Shown here one piece after another: positions 1 through 9,055 of a stretch of 64,000 bases of DNA. The number at the start of each line of letters is the position of its first letter. Position 1 is the stretch's first letter. Below the pieces are notes generated by a model. That model was not told where the DNA came from. It saw nothing but the letters and a program-made list of their open reading frames with translations, and made no database searches. The stretch lies in the NCBI GenBank assembly GCA_965219915.1, contig OZ244794.1, positions 1,054,001 through 1,118,000 on the forward strand. The letters run 5' to 3'. The DNA is from Bin80 sp965219915. Its GTDB lineage: Bacteria > Bacteroidota > Rhodothermia > Rhodothermales > Bin80. The position numbers and the translations under genes are program-made.

Positions 1-845
1 CGGATAATCCGGCCCCGTGTGTGGAAGTCTGCCCCGTTCCATAGCCGGATATCTGGACACATGCTGTCTCGGCCCTTCCGTAGATGAGTGATGCACGTGT
101 AGGTGCTTACGCCAGGAAATACTTGGAAGTCTCTGAAATCATGCAAGGACACGAGAGTGTGCAGGGAATCAATCTGCTCCCGCATTGACCTTCCTGCCGC
201 ATTGCGCACCCAGCCACTGGGGGAGATGAACCGGAGTTGTCCACCCTGTTTCAGCAGGCGCATGCCTAGTTCGAAGAACACAATATATAAATCGCTGGCA
301 CCATGATAGTACCCCCAACCCCCCTGCTGAATTTTAGCCCTCCTGTCTGCTTCTAAGTGCTGTATCCGTACGTATGGTGGATTGCCGACAACCCAATCAC
401 AAGTACCCTGCGCCCCGGCACTCGCATCAATGGCATCGGCGACATGCACATTCCAGTCCGAATTCGCGGCGGTTTCGCCGAGAAGCTTCCCGACGGTTTC
501 GGTAAGTCTGCGCTGGCATTCGTCAACAGCGACAGAGTCCACATCGTAGCCAGTCAGCCGTGACAAGGTGTCGCGCAAACCCGCCGCCCTACGAGGCGGG
601 GCCGCCATTATCCTCGCACACAATGCTTCGGCCACTGGAATAAGGAAGTCGCCGACTCCGCACGCCGGATCGCAGATAGTGAGTCGCTCCATCTTGGTTT
701 GTCGGAGAGGGCGGAGCATGTGATCCACAACCCATCGCGGGGTATAAACCCGCCCGAAATGTTTCTCGTCACTGACGCGCTGGCGCCCCGTTTGCATTGT
801 GTGGCCACTGTCCTTGCGCATGGTTGCTTGTGTCTTTTGGCCCAT
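1..845 (-). CDS. N6-adenine DNA methyltransferase, Eco57I-like (partial, runs off left edge)
   Basis: The frame is open from an ATG at 845 to the window edge (281 codons seen). It methylates adenine in DNA, probably as part of a type II (IIG/IIS-like) restriction-modification system. Motifs visible: motif X near residues 30-43 (FGRVYTPRWVVDHML), the SAM-binding motif I at 59-67 (DPACGVGDF), an acidic motif II (GYDVD, 99-103) and the catalytic NPPY at 155-158 followed by VRIQ. A region typical of the family (FISPSGWVRN) follows. The recognition or nuclease part would lie beyond the edge. It is the last gene of a minus-strand R-M island. An ATG 24 bases further in is an alternative start. Confidence 0.85.
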   Translation of the reverse strand, partial: MGQKTQATMRKDSGHTMQTGRQRVSDEKHFGRVYTPRWVVDHMLRPLRQTKMERLTICDPACGVGDFLIPVAEALCARIMAAPPRRAAGLRDTLSRLTGYDVDSVAVDECQRRLTETVGKLLGETAANSDWNVHVADAIDASAGAQGTCDWVVGNPPYVRIQHLEADRRAKIQQGGWGYYHGASDLYIVFFELGMRLLKQGGQLRFISPSGWVRNAAGRSMREQIDSLHTLVSLHDFRDFQVFPGVSTYTCITHLRKGRDSMCPDIRLWNGADFHTRGRII

Positions 846-883
846 CATTTACCCCTAACGGAGCCCCCTTGTAAGAGAATCAA

Positions 884-1044
884 TCACCATCCGACTGTGC
901 TTCGAGCACCTGGTCTTTAAAATGCTTCCGCCAGTGCTTTCCTTCGTTCTTAATGTCGGCCAACTGCGCATAGGGGGCGTCATATTTGGCATGTTCCGCC
1001 GCGTGCCGCTCGCGGTTCTGACTCCACAGTGCTTTGTGTATGTA
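884..1044 (-). pseudogene. Possible 3' remnant of an unidentified gene
   Basis: A short open stretch of about 53 codons ends in TGA at 884. Its composition looks coding (ERHAAEHAKYDAPYAQLADI, then KNEGKHWRKHF), but it begins right after a TAG and has no ATG. It sits between two methyltransferase genes on the same strand. I do not recognise it; it may be the tail of a lost R-M gene. The rest of 846-1265 shows no convincing gene. Confidence 0.3.
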
Positions 1045-1265
1045 CTAATACGTGAATAATATACGCAATCGTTTTCTTCAACGTGCCCTCCTGCTCGCAG
1101 AGCTGCCAAGGTATCTCAGCTCTATGCGACCACATGGAATCCGTGGGCACGCTTCTGAATCGCACGCGTCCGCCGATGTGGCGACAAAGGCCCTGTCTTA
1201 CTCAAATGATGCCTTGGAGGATTTATCGATATATGCTGAAGACGGATACCAATCAGCCGACAGGC

Positions 1266-2570
1266 TCAGGAGTTGAGTTTCGCCAGCGCCTTCTGGCACC
1301 GTCTATCATCCTGATAGAGAGCTTCCGGTACATCGCGACCTTCCGCCAAAGCCGCAAGAACCCTTCCGTGGAGCTTCGTGAATAGGGGTGGGACAGCTTC
1401 GCCGATCATCTGACGGACACCCGTATGTCCCCACTTTTCTATCGAGTCTCCCCACCGGAACGTGGTCGGAATGGTCTGAAGCCAACTGCATTCGGCAGGA
1501 CTTAGGACCCGATTCTCCCAGGGATGCAGCGTTCGGTTACTTCCGATATGCCCGCTCGCGGTCGTTATCGTTGCCGCTGGCCGGGACGGATCCTGCCGCC
1601 GGTAGCTGGAGTTGCGGAACCCCCTTACCAATCGCCACGAACCATCCTCGTCTCGTACGGTTGGCCGGAGTATTGGACTCTGGCAATGTGGGCAAACCGC
1701 CTCTGCGGAGGCAATGCCCTCCGCGTCGCATAGCACACAATGATCAGTCTCCCACGCGCTAGCACCGCTGCCAGGTGGTATCGCCGCCACCATTTCGTAC
1801 CTCCGGTCAAGCCAAACGGGCACCCGATGCATCGGATGTCTACTCGAACAGGCCGTCTCAGCAGATCCTGCATCAAGCGCTGGTAAACCCGATTCGCGCA
1901 AGGCCTCATCAATCGTGATGAAGTCTGGGGAATCTGGGCCGCCATAGGTTGGGGCTGGAAACGGCGCCCGTCCGGTTCTCCTGAGTACACCAAGGGCACT
2001 GGTATCCTTCTTCACCAAGGTCAGAAACGCACGCGAACGATGCTGCGGAACCCCAAATTCACATAAATCGACGACCGCTGCGTAGACGACATAATCGGAC
2101 TCCAGCCGATTGCAGAGAACCTTCGCGGCAGAGCTGGGAGTCGCGCTGTCTGGATCCCAAACCCTTCGTCGCAGAAACGCGGGGACATTCTCGACCACAA
2201 CGAAGGTCGGCTGTAGTTCCCTGGCAACCTCGGCTATGGGCAGCACAAGTAGATTGCGACCATCCCGAGAGCCAGCGTCCGGGTCGCTCTCTTTCCCGCG
2301 GTCCCCTCTAGCCGTGCTCATGCCCTGGCAAGGAGGACAACCTGATAGCAGCACTGGATTCTCCGACCCGTAGCGCTCTCGGAAGGAATCGACTACGAGG
2401 GGCCATGTTCTCCGAAGATCCCCAGAGACGGCAACAGCCTCTGGATGATTCAGCTTTGCGACATCCAAGCGTTTCCCAACCAGTTCCGAGACCACACGAA
2501 ACTGGAACCCGGCACCCGCGAATCCCACATCGCCGGCACCACAGTTCGAGAAGAGGCTGACTGCTTTCAC
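1266..2570 (-). CDS. DNA (cytosine-5-)-methyltransferase
   Basis: A 434-residue C5-cytosine methyltransferase. Motif I is at residues 4-18 (VSLFSNCGAGDVGFA), the catalytic Pro-Cys motif at 78-84 (GCPPCQG, nucleophile Cys81), motif VI is VVVENV, motif VIII is QHRSR and the C-terminal motif is GEAVPP. The target-recognition region carries two CxxC pairs (CVLC, CPHC), so it may bind zinc. I chose the GTG at 2570 because its first bases overlap the TGA of the upstream ATPase gene (GTGA), a translational-coupling arrangement. A longer frame reaching 2711 would run out of frame through the end of the ATPase gene. The pairing with the ATPase-nuclease suggests the two work as one modification/restriction unit. 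Confidence 0.9.
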   Translation of the reverse strand: MKAVSLFSNCGAGDVGFAGAGFQFRVVSELVGKRLDVAKLNHPEAVAVSGDLRRTWPLVVDSFRERYGSENPVLLSGCPPCQGMSTARGDRGKESDPDAGSRDGRNLLVLPIAEVARELQPTFVVVENVPAFLRRRVWDPDSATPSSAAKVLCNRLESDYVVYAAVVDLCEFGVPQHRSRAFLTLVKKDTSALGVLRRTGRAPFPAPTYGGPDSPDFITIDEALRESGLPALDAGSAETACSSRHPMHRVPVWLDRRYEMVAAIPPGSGASAWETDHCVLCDAEGIASAEAVCPHCQSPILRPTVRDEDGSWRLVRGFRNSSYRRQDPSRPAATITTASGHIGSNRTLHPWENRVLSPAECSWLQTIPTTFRWGDSIEKWGHTGVRQMIGEAVPPLFTKLHGRVLAALAEGRDVPEALYQDDRRCQKALAKLNS

Positions 2571-4627
2571 GACGAGTCTGAGTCGGGGGCCAGGCGTCTT
2601 TCCTCTTCGTGGACACGATCCTGCACTGCTAGGAAGGCCCTGTTGGCTCTCGCAGCACGCGCTAGGAGGTCGGTCCAGGAGATTTGCTTGATACGGTCCT
2701 CGCTGCACCAAGACATATAGGCCCTGTTCCTGTTTCGATCAGTGATATTTACACCATCGCAAACCAAGTCAACAATCCACTCTTCTGAGAGATCCGACGC
2801 GAGCTCGCGGTTTTGGGCGAAGAATTCCTTGAATGCGTCGAGATAGTTGTGGAGTCGGTCCCAGTCCTTGTTGTCGAAGAGGTGACCTCTCGCCTTGATC
2901 TCGACGATGTGAAGCCTGCGACCGGGGTTCACGAGCGTGAAATCAGGTCGCTTGCGACCGTGATCGATTGAGAAAGTCACCTCTTCGCCACATTGCCTCT
3001 TGTAGTATGCGGCGAACATCTCCGCGAACAGCTTCAGACTTTGATTCGACGTAATCGGCGTCCAAGTAGCATCAATTAACCAGGGAGCGGCGGCGACGAT
3101 CCCCTGGAGTGCAGGCTCATCCCCGCCCTCCCTGATCACATTCTTAAGCGTCTGGATGGCCCTGACGCGTTGGTATGCACGCTGGGCGTAAGAAGCCATC
3201 TCGGCAATACGCGTCTTCGAGAACAGATCCAGAAGGGAGTCTATCCCGCCGTCCTCGCCGAAAATCTCCTGATTAAAGGCTTCAAAAGCGTCTATCAGGG
3301 CCTTATGTGGGGCCACCGAAAGAACGACTTGAACGAGACCATCCACATACTCTTTGTCACCGAGTTCGTCTTCAGAAGCGAAGCGGCCTATTTGTTTTCC
3401 CAACTTCATGGCAGTTGAAACGACATCGTCATCGGCAAAGCGCTCCTTGGCCCTGTCCTCCAGCCCAGACACATTCAAAAAGAGTCGTTCTACCCGCTTG
3501 CGCCGAGGCTGACGGGAAGCCGCAGCGATCCTCCTGATCCATTCGGCGCCCCACTCTCGAAACGCGCGCCCGTAGTCGGACTCCCACAAAATGTCCTGTC
3601 TGTTTGTGGTAATTAGGTCATCCCCTTCATCTTCGTCGAGCCATTCGGCATGAACTTCGCCTACTAGGTATGAGCGCAGTGTGAATTCGCCTGTGAATCC
3701 TGCTGATTGTCCGAAATCTCGGGTGGTCCCTACAATCTTCCCGCGGGCGTAGATTCGAACACCGGCCATCTCCTCGTTTTTGTAGGCTCCCTCCGCGAGC
3801 CCCATCCACCCCGACACCGGAAGGCTGCGGTGTTCCTCCGGGAGCGGCACCGGCTCCCGCGATACATCGACCCGTGTGCCTTCCATCAAGGGGATCTCAA
3901 AGGCTCCGATCATAAATGGAGGGTTTTCTCCGGGATTCCGTGTATCCTTGATACTGACCCTGAAATCTGAAAGGCGCAGGCCGAATCGTCTCGCCATCTG
4001 CCGATGAAATGTCTCCCGATTCGGAACTCTCTTCGGTAGGAAATCAATCAGACGCACCGTAGTCCCCGAGTTTGCCCGATATGTCCCGTCTTGGTCGCCT
4101 ACTTCCATCGGGACCGGCTTGACTTCGTCGCGCAGGATATCGTTGTACGGCATAATGAAGTGGGAAACCAGAAAGCCATCATCGGTCTTCTCGCCCCCGG
4201 CGGAGAGGATCTCGATGCGCTTGCAGATACCGAAGGGGGCAAGCTTGCCGATGCCTTTCCTGCCCATCACCGGTCGTCGTTTCCTCCTGGAACGTTTGCC
4301 CTGCGATGGATCCTCCCGTCGATCTTTTCCAACTCGCAGGAAATGCTCGTTGGCCTCCCCCGGAGTCATTCCATGCCCGTCATCCACGACCTCGATGGCA
4401 TGGTCGAAGTCTTTTACCCTCCCAGTCGCCCTGTCCTTGCGCGCGAGAAGGGTGGCGAGTGGTACACGCACCACGACATTCTCCGCATCCGCATCGTACG
4501 CGTTTGCAATGAGTTCGGCAACGACCGCGCTCACGCGATCATACAGACGGACTCCCAACTTATCCACTGTCATGCGAGAAATCCGCATGATGTAGCGATG
4601 CGAGTTTGGTCTGTCAGTCATTCGCAT
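2567..4627 (-). CDS. MORC/MutL-like GHKL ATPase fused to a PD-(D/E)xK nuclease domain
   Basis: A 686-residue two-part protein. The N-terminus is a Bergerat-fold ATPase: E38...N42..D45 (ELIANAYDADA), the lid-flanking DDGHGM at 82-87, GRKGIGK at 122-128 and SGTTVRL further on. The last 130 residues contain RPDFTLVNPGRRLHIVEIKA (about 558-577), which fits the D...ExK core of restriction nucleases. GHKL ATPases of this kind next to DNA methyltransferases are known from prokaryotic R-M systems and are considered relatives of eukaryotic MORC proteins. Here the ATPase probably gates or moves the nuclease on unmethylated DNA. It shares a 4-base overlap with the downstream cytosine methyltransferase. 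No neighbouring protein supplies another recognition subunit. Confidence 0.85.
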   Translation of the reverse strand: MRMTDRPNSHRYIMRISRMTVDKLGVRLYDRVSAVVAELIANAYDADAENVVVRVPLATLLARKDRATGRVKDFDHAIEVVDDGHGMTPGEANEHFLRVGKDRREDPSQGKRSRRKRRPVMGRKGIGKLAPFGICKRIEILSAGGEKTDDGFLVSHFIMPYNDILRDEVKPVPMEVGDQDGTYRANSGTTVRLIDFLPKRVPNRETFHRQMARRFGLRLSDFRVSIKDTRNPGENPPFMIGAFEIPLMEGTRVDVSREPVPLPEEHRSLPVSGWMGLAEGAYKNEEMAGVRIYARGKIVGTTRDFGQSAGFTGEFTLRSYLVGEVHAEWLDEDEGDDLITTNRQDILWESDYGRAFREWGAEWIRRIAAASRQPRRKRVERLFLNVSGLEDRAKERFADDDVVSTAMKLGKQIGRFASEDELGDKEYVDGLVQVVLSVAPHKALIDAFEAFNQEIFGEDGGIDSLLDLFSKTRIAEMASYAQRAYQRVRAIQTLKNVIREGGDEPALQGIVAAAPWLIDATWTPITSNQSLKLFAEMFAAYYKRQCGEEVTFSIDHGRKRPDFTLVNPGRRLHIVEIKARGHLFDNKDWDRLHNYLDAFKEFFAQNRELASDLSEEWIVDLVCDGVNITDRNRNRAYMSWCSEDRIKQISWTDLLARAARANRAFLAVQDRVHEEERRLAPDSDSS

Positions 4628-4661
4628 ATCTTGTGGGATCGGCCCAAACGGGCGCGGGTAG

Positions 4662-4800
4662 TGGGTCCATGTTTTCGTTAAGGTGTTTTTTCTCCGTCAC
4701 GGGAAAAAGGATTCAAGTAGTAGTGTCTTTCTTCAACAACCAGGAGATCGTTACCCTGTAGAGTCAGTTCAAAGAGAGCAACAACCTTGTCCTTGTCGGC
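4662..4800. repeat. Degenerate duplicate of the 3' end of the neighbouring endonuclease gene
   Basis: Bases 4662-4800 closely match 4931-5080, the last codons and downstream bases of the endonuclease gene, with scattered substitutions. It carries no long frame. It appears to be the remnant of a second, deleted copy of an R-M gene between the endonuclease and the ATPase gene. Confidence 0.75.
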
Positions 4801-4905
4801 ATTTCTGCATCACAGTCCAATGGTGATCTGTATTATGAATACAACAGTCGAGCGTAGGGGCGAATTGATAACGTTGCTCGTTCCATTACTTCCTTCCTAT
4901 GACAA

Positions 4906-4932
4906 CAAATTCTCGGACAAGACGATTGCGTG
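4906..4932. repeat. Short relic of the methyltransferase gene
   Basis: 27 bases match 6749-6775 inside the upstream cytosine methyltransferase gene (codons around DDPRNRLVREF) with one mismatch. The relic sits out of context in the gap between endonuclease and ATPase genes. With the neighbouring duplicate it shows that a methyltransferase-endonuclease pair was once partly duplicated here. Confidence 0.55.
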
Positions 4933-4956
4933 GGTCACATGCGTTCATGTTTCCGT

Positions 4957-5736
4957 TTAGGTGATTTTTTCTCCGTCACGGGAAAAAGGAGTCAATTGGT
5001 AGTGTCGTTCTTCAACAATCCGGAGATCGTGACCCTGTAGAGTCAGTTCAAAGAGTGCAACCACCTCATCCTCGTTGTCCACAAACTGGACGGCAATAGC
5101 GCGGCATTCCAGGCGCGGGAACTTCTGCTGAGCAAACTGAATATCCTGAGTTATTTGGACGGCCCCTATGCGATCTTTGCCCGCCTTAGCCTGAACGGGA
5201 ATAATGTAGTGATTACCTCGCTTGTCCAGACCGACATAAAGTTCATCAATCTCGATTTGCCCCACCCCTCCAACGGTCGTTCGGAGGTGATTCTGCAGAC
5301 TGTAGGTTGTTATTCCGAGAAATATGTCAATAAGGCGGTTGTACCGGATGATCGCTAGCAGAGCCTGCTCGTCGCTCTGTGCATAAGCCCGAATTATTTC
5401 CGGTGTCGCATCTGGTATGTCTATCACCGCCAGATCGCCGCGCGGAATTACACGAGTTTTCTTGGTGAGGCGGAAACGATAACGACCTTTGCCTGCACCC
5501 TCTATTATCCATTCTCTGCCTTGGGGCTGGGTTGCCAAAATACTGTCAGGGAACTCGTTTCGGTGACGAAATGAGTAGAGGATATCTCCTGTGTTTTTTA
5601 TGGGGTCAATCCCGAGTTCAGAGGTCGCTTTGTCAAATTCGCTACGATCAAACTCGAATTCAGTCACGCCATCTTCGTAGTGATCAACGAACACCTTCTC
5701 AATCACTTTCTGATAGCGATTTAGGAGTTTAGGCAT
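4957..5736 (-). CDS. Type II restriction endonuclease, PD-(D/E)xK type
   Basis: A 259-residue protein. The nuclease core is visible at residues 164-184: an acidic start (IEIDELYVGL), a hydrophobic strand (HYIIP) and the catalytic QAK at 182-184, a known variant of ExK, followed by KDRIGAVQ. It probably cleaves the site protected by the upstream C5-cytosine methyltransferase. I chose the ATG at 5736 because it overlaps the methyltransferase stop by 8 bases (ATGCCTAA); an in-frame start at 5763 is also possible. It is last in the methyltransferase-endonuclease pair. The sequence past its stop is duplicated at 4662-4800. Confidence 0.8.
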   Translation of the reverse strand: MPKLLNRYQKVIEKVFVDHYEDGVTEFEFDRSEFDKATSELGIDPIKNTGDILYSFRHRNEFPDSILATQPQGREWIIEGAGKGRYRFRLTKKTRVIPRGDLAVIDIPDATPEIIRAYAQSDEQALLAIIRYNRLIDIFLGITTYSLQNHLRTTVGGVGQIEIDELYVGLDKRGNHYIIPVQAKAGKDRIGAVQITQDIQFAQQKFPRLECRAIAVQFVDNEDEVVALFELTLQGHDLRIVEERHYQLTPFSRDGEKIT

Positions 5737-7060
5737 AAACCTGGCCTCCTGCGATACGCTCACGTTCGATGTCGACCTGCCTACGTTTCTTTATTCCACT
5801 TTTCCTGTCCCGTCGGCTAGGTAGTGGCTGCACTCCGAACGATTTTGCCGCTTCCGACATCCCGAAACGCAGGAGTTTGGGATCACCAAGAGAGATAGAA
5901 TAGTGCGGGCGACTTGGCGTTATTCCCAGTGACTCGATCACCTTCATCGCAATCGCTCTCGCCAATGGAGGGGGGACTGCATTTCCTACTTGGCGGGCAC
6001 CATGCCATTTCGTTACATGGAACCGGAACCAGTCGGGGAAACCGTGTAACCGTGCCATTTCTCTAACCGTGATGCACCGGTCATGACGGTGATGGATAGG
6101 GCGTGGACTGGTAAAGGCGCCACGTACACCATCTGTACCCGCACGAAGGGTATTGGAAACCCCCGTCTCGCACAGCCTGAAGAATCTACTGATAGGCTCC
6201 ACTGATCCCTGTTCCGCTTCCTTGAACCGCCTACGCGAAATTACAGTATGGTTAGTCCGGGCACTCGAAGTAAGCATTCGCGGATTCCATTCTCTCCTGT
6301 ATCCGTAATACCAGGCATCGTCTGTAAGACATCGAAGTTTCTCTGCATACGACGATGGCTCAGTGAACGCATTTGTGATCACAGAATCAGAATTGATCAA
6401 GGAGCGGAATCGTTCTGCATCGGGCAGGTCGTCAAGAGCATCTGAACAGGTCGGGCCAGTTGGGAGGCCGGCAATCTTGCTGGTTTTCTCCGCAATGTTG
6501 GTAACAGCGGATGGGTAATCAGGCAAATTGTGATCCTTCCTAGCCCCAATTAGAATCAGACGCTCGCGGTTTTGGGGGGTATCAAAGTGTGCTGCATTTA
6601 GAACCTGCCAAGGATCCCTTACACGATAGCCAGCGTCGTCGAATGCTTGCATGAGTTCATGGACAAACATTCTGTGTCTACCAATTGCAAGCCCCTTGAC
6701 ATTTTCAAACACGAATGTCCTGGCCTCAAGCTCGGTAACGATACGGACAAATTCTCGCACAAGACGATTGCGTGGATCATCCAAAGCCCTGCGGCCCATT
6801 AACGAAAATCCTTGACACGGGGGGCCGCCCAACACACAGTCTACATGACGACCTCCTATTCCTGCTGAGTCCAATATCTCTTGCCCTGTCAGACTTTCAA
6901 TGGCCTGAGGAAATATGGTCGCATTGGGGAAGTTGTATTTATGAACCGCACAGTGTACAGGGTCTATCTCGACGGCGGCGGCTATGTCAAAACCCGCCTG
7001 CTCAAAACCCAAACTGAATCCCCCCGCACCTGCAAAAAGATCTATCCCGATTGGTCTCAT
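5729..7060 (-). CDS. DNA (cytosine-5-)-methyltransferase
   Basis: A 443-residue Dcm/HhaI-type enzyme. Motif I is IDLFAGAGGFSLGFEQAGF near residue 6, the catalytic GGPPCQGFS is at 78-86 (Cys82), the ENV motif is FVFENVKG, then QNRERL and the C-terminal GNAVPP. It methylates cytosine C5 in the site cut by the endonuclease whose gene overlaps its 3' end by 8 bases. The order methyltransferase first, nuclease second lets protection precede cutting. It is divergent from the ATPase gene starting near 7.3 kb, and the 250 bases between them should hold both promoters, but I cannot assign boxes. Confidence 0.93.
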   Translation of the reverse strand: MRPIGIDLFAGAGGFSLGFEQAGFDIAAAVEIDPVHCAVHKYNFPNATIFPQAIESLTGQEILDSAGIGGRHVDCVLGGPPCQGFSLMGRRALDDPRNRLVREFVRIVTELEARTFVFENVKGLAIGRHRMFVHELMQAFDDAGYRVRDPWQVLNAAHFDTPQNRERLILIGARKDHNLPDYPSAVTNIAEKTSKIAGLPTGPTCSDALDDLPDAERFRSLINSDSVITNAFTEPSSYAEKLRCLTDDAWYYGYRREWNPRMLTSSARTNHTVISRRRFKEAEQGSVEPISRFFRLCETGVSNTLRAGTDGVRGAFTSPRPIHHRHDRCITVREMARLHGFPDWFRFHVTKWHGARQVGNAVPPPLARAIAMKVIESLGITPSRPHYSISLGDPKLLRFGMSEAAKSFGVQPLPSRRDRKSGIKKRRQVDIERERIAGGQVYA

Positions 7061-7356
7061 TCAATGAGTTCTTAATACCGGCACGTTATATTATTGCTAC
7101 ATCAATATAAGCAACTCCCGTATTGTAGGCATACTGCATGTCCACGAGTAGTATGTCAATCTGACAAATCAACATACGATTGTAATACACCGGAGCTCGC
7201 GACCAGACACATCTTTAACATGCTTTGATGTTCTCTCCGTCTGGCAAGGGCACATGGTTCATCGAGCATCGGATCTATATCTGGGCAACGGAACAAACGG
7301 GGGGAGGCATTCGTGAATAATCAGCAGACCAGCTCCATTACGAGTACGCTGGGCAC

Positions 7357-8552
7357 ATGCAAAGACACCCGACTCTCAGATCCCCCTCCGTGCCTGACCG
7401 CGGGCCTGCGCAGCACTTTCACGGGCGGCGGGCAATCTTGTCCGATTTCCGCAAAGTGTTAGAATGGGCCGCGCAGACCAAAGGCGGGACCACATTCCTG
7501 GTCCAGGGTGCTCCGGGGGCTGGGAAAACCGCGCTACTTGATCAATGCGAGAAACTGTCCAAGCAGGTGAAGTGGCAGGTCGCGACGATTAACACAGCGG
7601 CGCTTCATGACCCAGAATCGCTGTTCGATTGCCTGGGGCACGAGGGGAGTCTAGCTTTTTACAGGGGATTGGTCAGTTAGGTGTAAATCTGGTGGTCACG
7701 CGCGGCGTGATGTCTGACTTTAAGCGGCCTGGTCGCACCATCACTAACATTCTCCGCCGCAGGTCAAAGCCCCTGCTCCTCGTCCTCGACGAAGCCCAGA
7801 GACTCGGGCAAACTGAAATCTGTCCACGAGAGCACAAGGGGACCGTGAGCGACATCTTGGACTATATTCATAATGGGCGGGCGGGTACCCCCGTGGTGCT
7901 CCTGGCCGCCGGACTGGGACGCACCGAGCAAGCATTCGCCGATCTTGGGGTGTCGCGCTTCAGGGGCGGGGCCTTTACGGACTTGGGCTCGAACGGCGAG
8001 GAGGCAGAACGCGCGGTGATCCGAGACTGGATTGAGAAAGATGGGAGAGCCAAGAAGGCCCCCGCCCAGTGGGTCGAGGCCATCATGCAGAAAACGCATG
8101 GATGGCCTCATCATATTGTGTCCTACGCGTACCCCGCGTCAAGACACCTGCGAGCCAACGGTGGCGAGGGGACAGCAGAGGGGCTGCAGATCACACTAGA
8201 GTCGGGACGGGCCAGTCGCAGGGCCTACTATGACCGCAGAGCGCGGGACTTCGGTGAGGTAGAGCGTCGTGCGCTCGCGCACGCATTCAGGGGTACGCCG
8301 TCAGAAGGAAGTCGGACGAGACAAGAAATTGAGGCCGATCTGATGCAGGAGTTCACCGAGGCGCAGTCCAGGGCCTTGTTTGAGTCTGCCTGGGGACAGG
8401 GGCTGCTGGATCAGCGCCAGGGGCGATTCGTCATCCCCGTCCCATCTATGCAGGACTGGCTCGTCTCCCATTATAGGCGCGAGCAGATCCAATTGCCAGA
8501 GTCCGATCTGGCACGTCATCGGAGCCCAGGGATGGATTTCGACGGCCGATGA
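7357..8552 (+). pseudogene. AAA-type P-loop ATPase, split by a frameshift
   Basis: Two overlapping frames together make one ATPase of about 400 residues. The first (7357-7680) carries the Walker A motif GAPGAGKT. The second, open to 8552, carries the Walker B LLLVLDEAQ and a C-terminal helical region typical of AAA_16/Orc1-like ATPases. The frames change near 7640-7670. A GTG at 7313 in yet another frame reads plausibly, so a second shift near the start is possible. It could be a decayed gene or, less likely, a programmed frameshift. Function is unknown; it flanks the R-M island and putative transposon-end repeats, so a mobile-element or defence role is possible. Confidence 0.6.
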
Positions 8553-8604
8553 GTTGCCGCGCCTTCAGGGGTTGCCTGGTACGTAATCAGTAACCCGCTG
8601 TCAG

Positions 8605-8677
8605 TGGCCACTTTTGCCGGCTTCTACGCGCAAAGATGTTGGGGCTGACTACTTTTGTCGCTTCTGTCAGCCTCTGG
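8605..8677. repeat. Putative IS21-type end repeats
   Basis: Two direct copies of an ACTTTTG(C/T)CG(G)CTTCT motif lie about 40 bases apart, each preceded or followed by TGTCAG/CTGAC. Multiple short transposase-binding repeats of this style are found at IS21-family termini. No transposase gene is attached, so this would be an orphan end. Confidence 0.35.
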
Positions 8678-8810
8678 TGCGCCTAATCTCCCCTAGATTG
8701 CGTTTGATCGCATCCGAGTGAGCTCAATGCCACGAGAGCGTGGCCTGGCGGGAGATTGCACAAGCCGAGGCACATTATGCGGTGGATCTGATGCGGTGGA
8801 TTCCCCACTA

Positions 8811-8895
8811 TAGACATGACTGATGTCTGTAGTTTCCCCGTGATAAACATGACTGACGTCTGCAGTTTCTCGGTAGATATGACTTATGTCTGCGG
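8811..8895. repeat. Three tandem degenerate repeats of about 30 bases
   Basis: The unit reads roughly ACATGACTGAYGTCTGYAG followed by TTTCYCSG, three times, the last one shorter. The first copy contains the dyad GACAT-5-ATGTC. The stretch 8553-9055 has no convincing gene; it also holds a perfect 6-base hairpin at 8729-8744 (GCCACG/CGTGGC). Confidence 0.6.
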
Positions 8896-9055
8896 GGGGT
8901 GAAAGACAAGGCATGTTACTTTGAGACTACTGGGGTACTCTGTTTATGAGCGCACTAAGCTTTTGGTGTAAGACATCCGCGGCGGCCCCCATTTGGGACC
9001 TTATCCATCATGACTTATAGACAACCAGCGTGGCGTTGTCCTGGTAAGGCTTCGC

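Noticed and set aside
1266..2711. Longer start for the cytosine methyltransferase at 2711
   Set aside because: The extra 47 codons lie out of frame within the ATPase gene end and have no methyltransferase character; the GTG at 2570 gives a 4-base overlap and motif I at the expected position.
7357..8552. TniB/TnsC-type transposition ATPase
   Set aside because: Walker motifs fit any AAA ATPase; no TniA/TnsB or TniQ gene is nearby and the C-terminal region does not match what I know of TniB, so the name was not used.
8811..8895. CRISPR array
   Set aside because: Repeats are directly tandem with no unique spacers, only three copies, and degenerate; no cas genes nearby.
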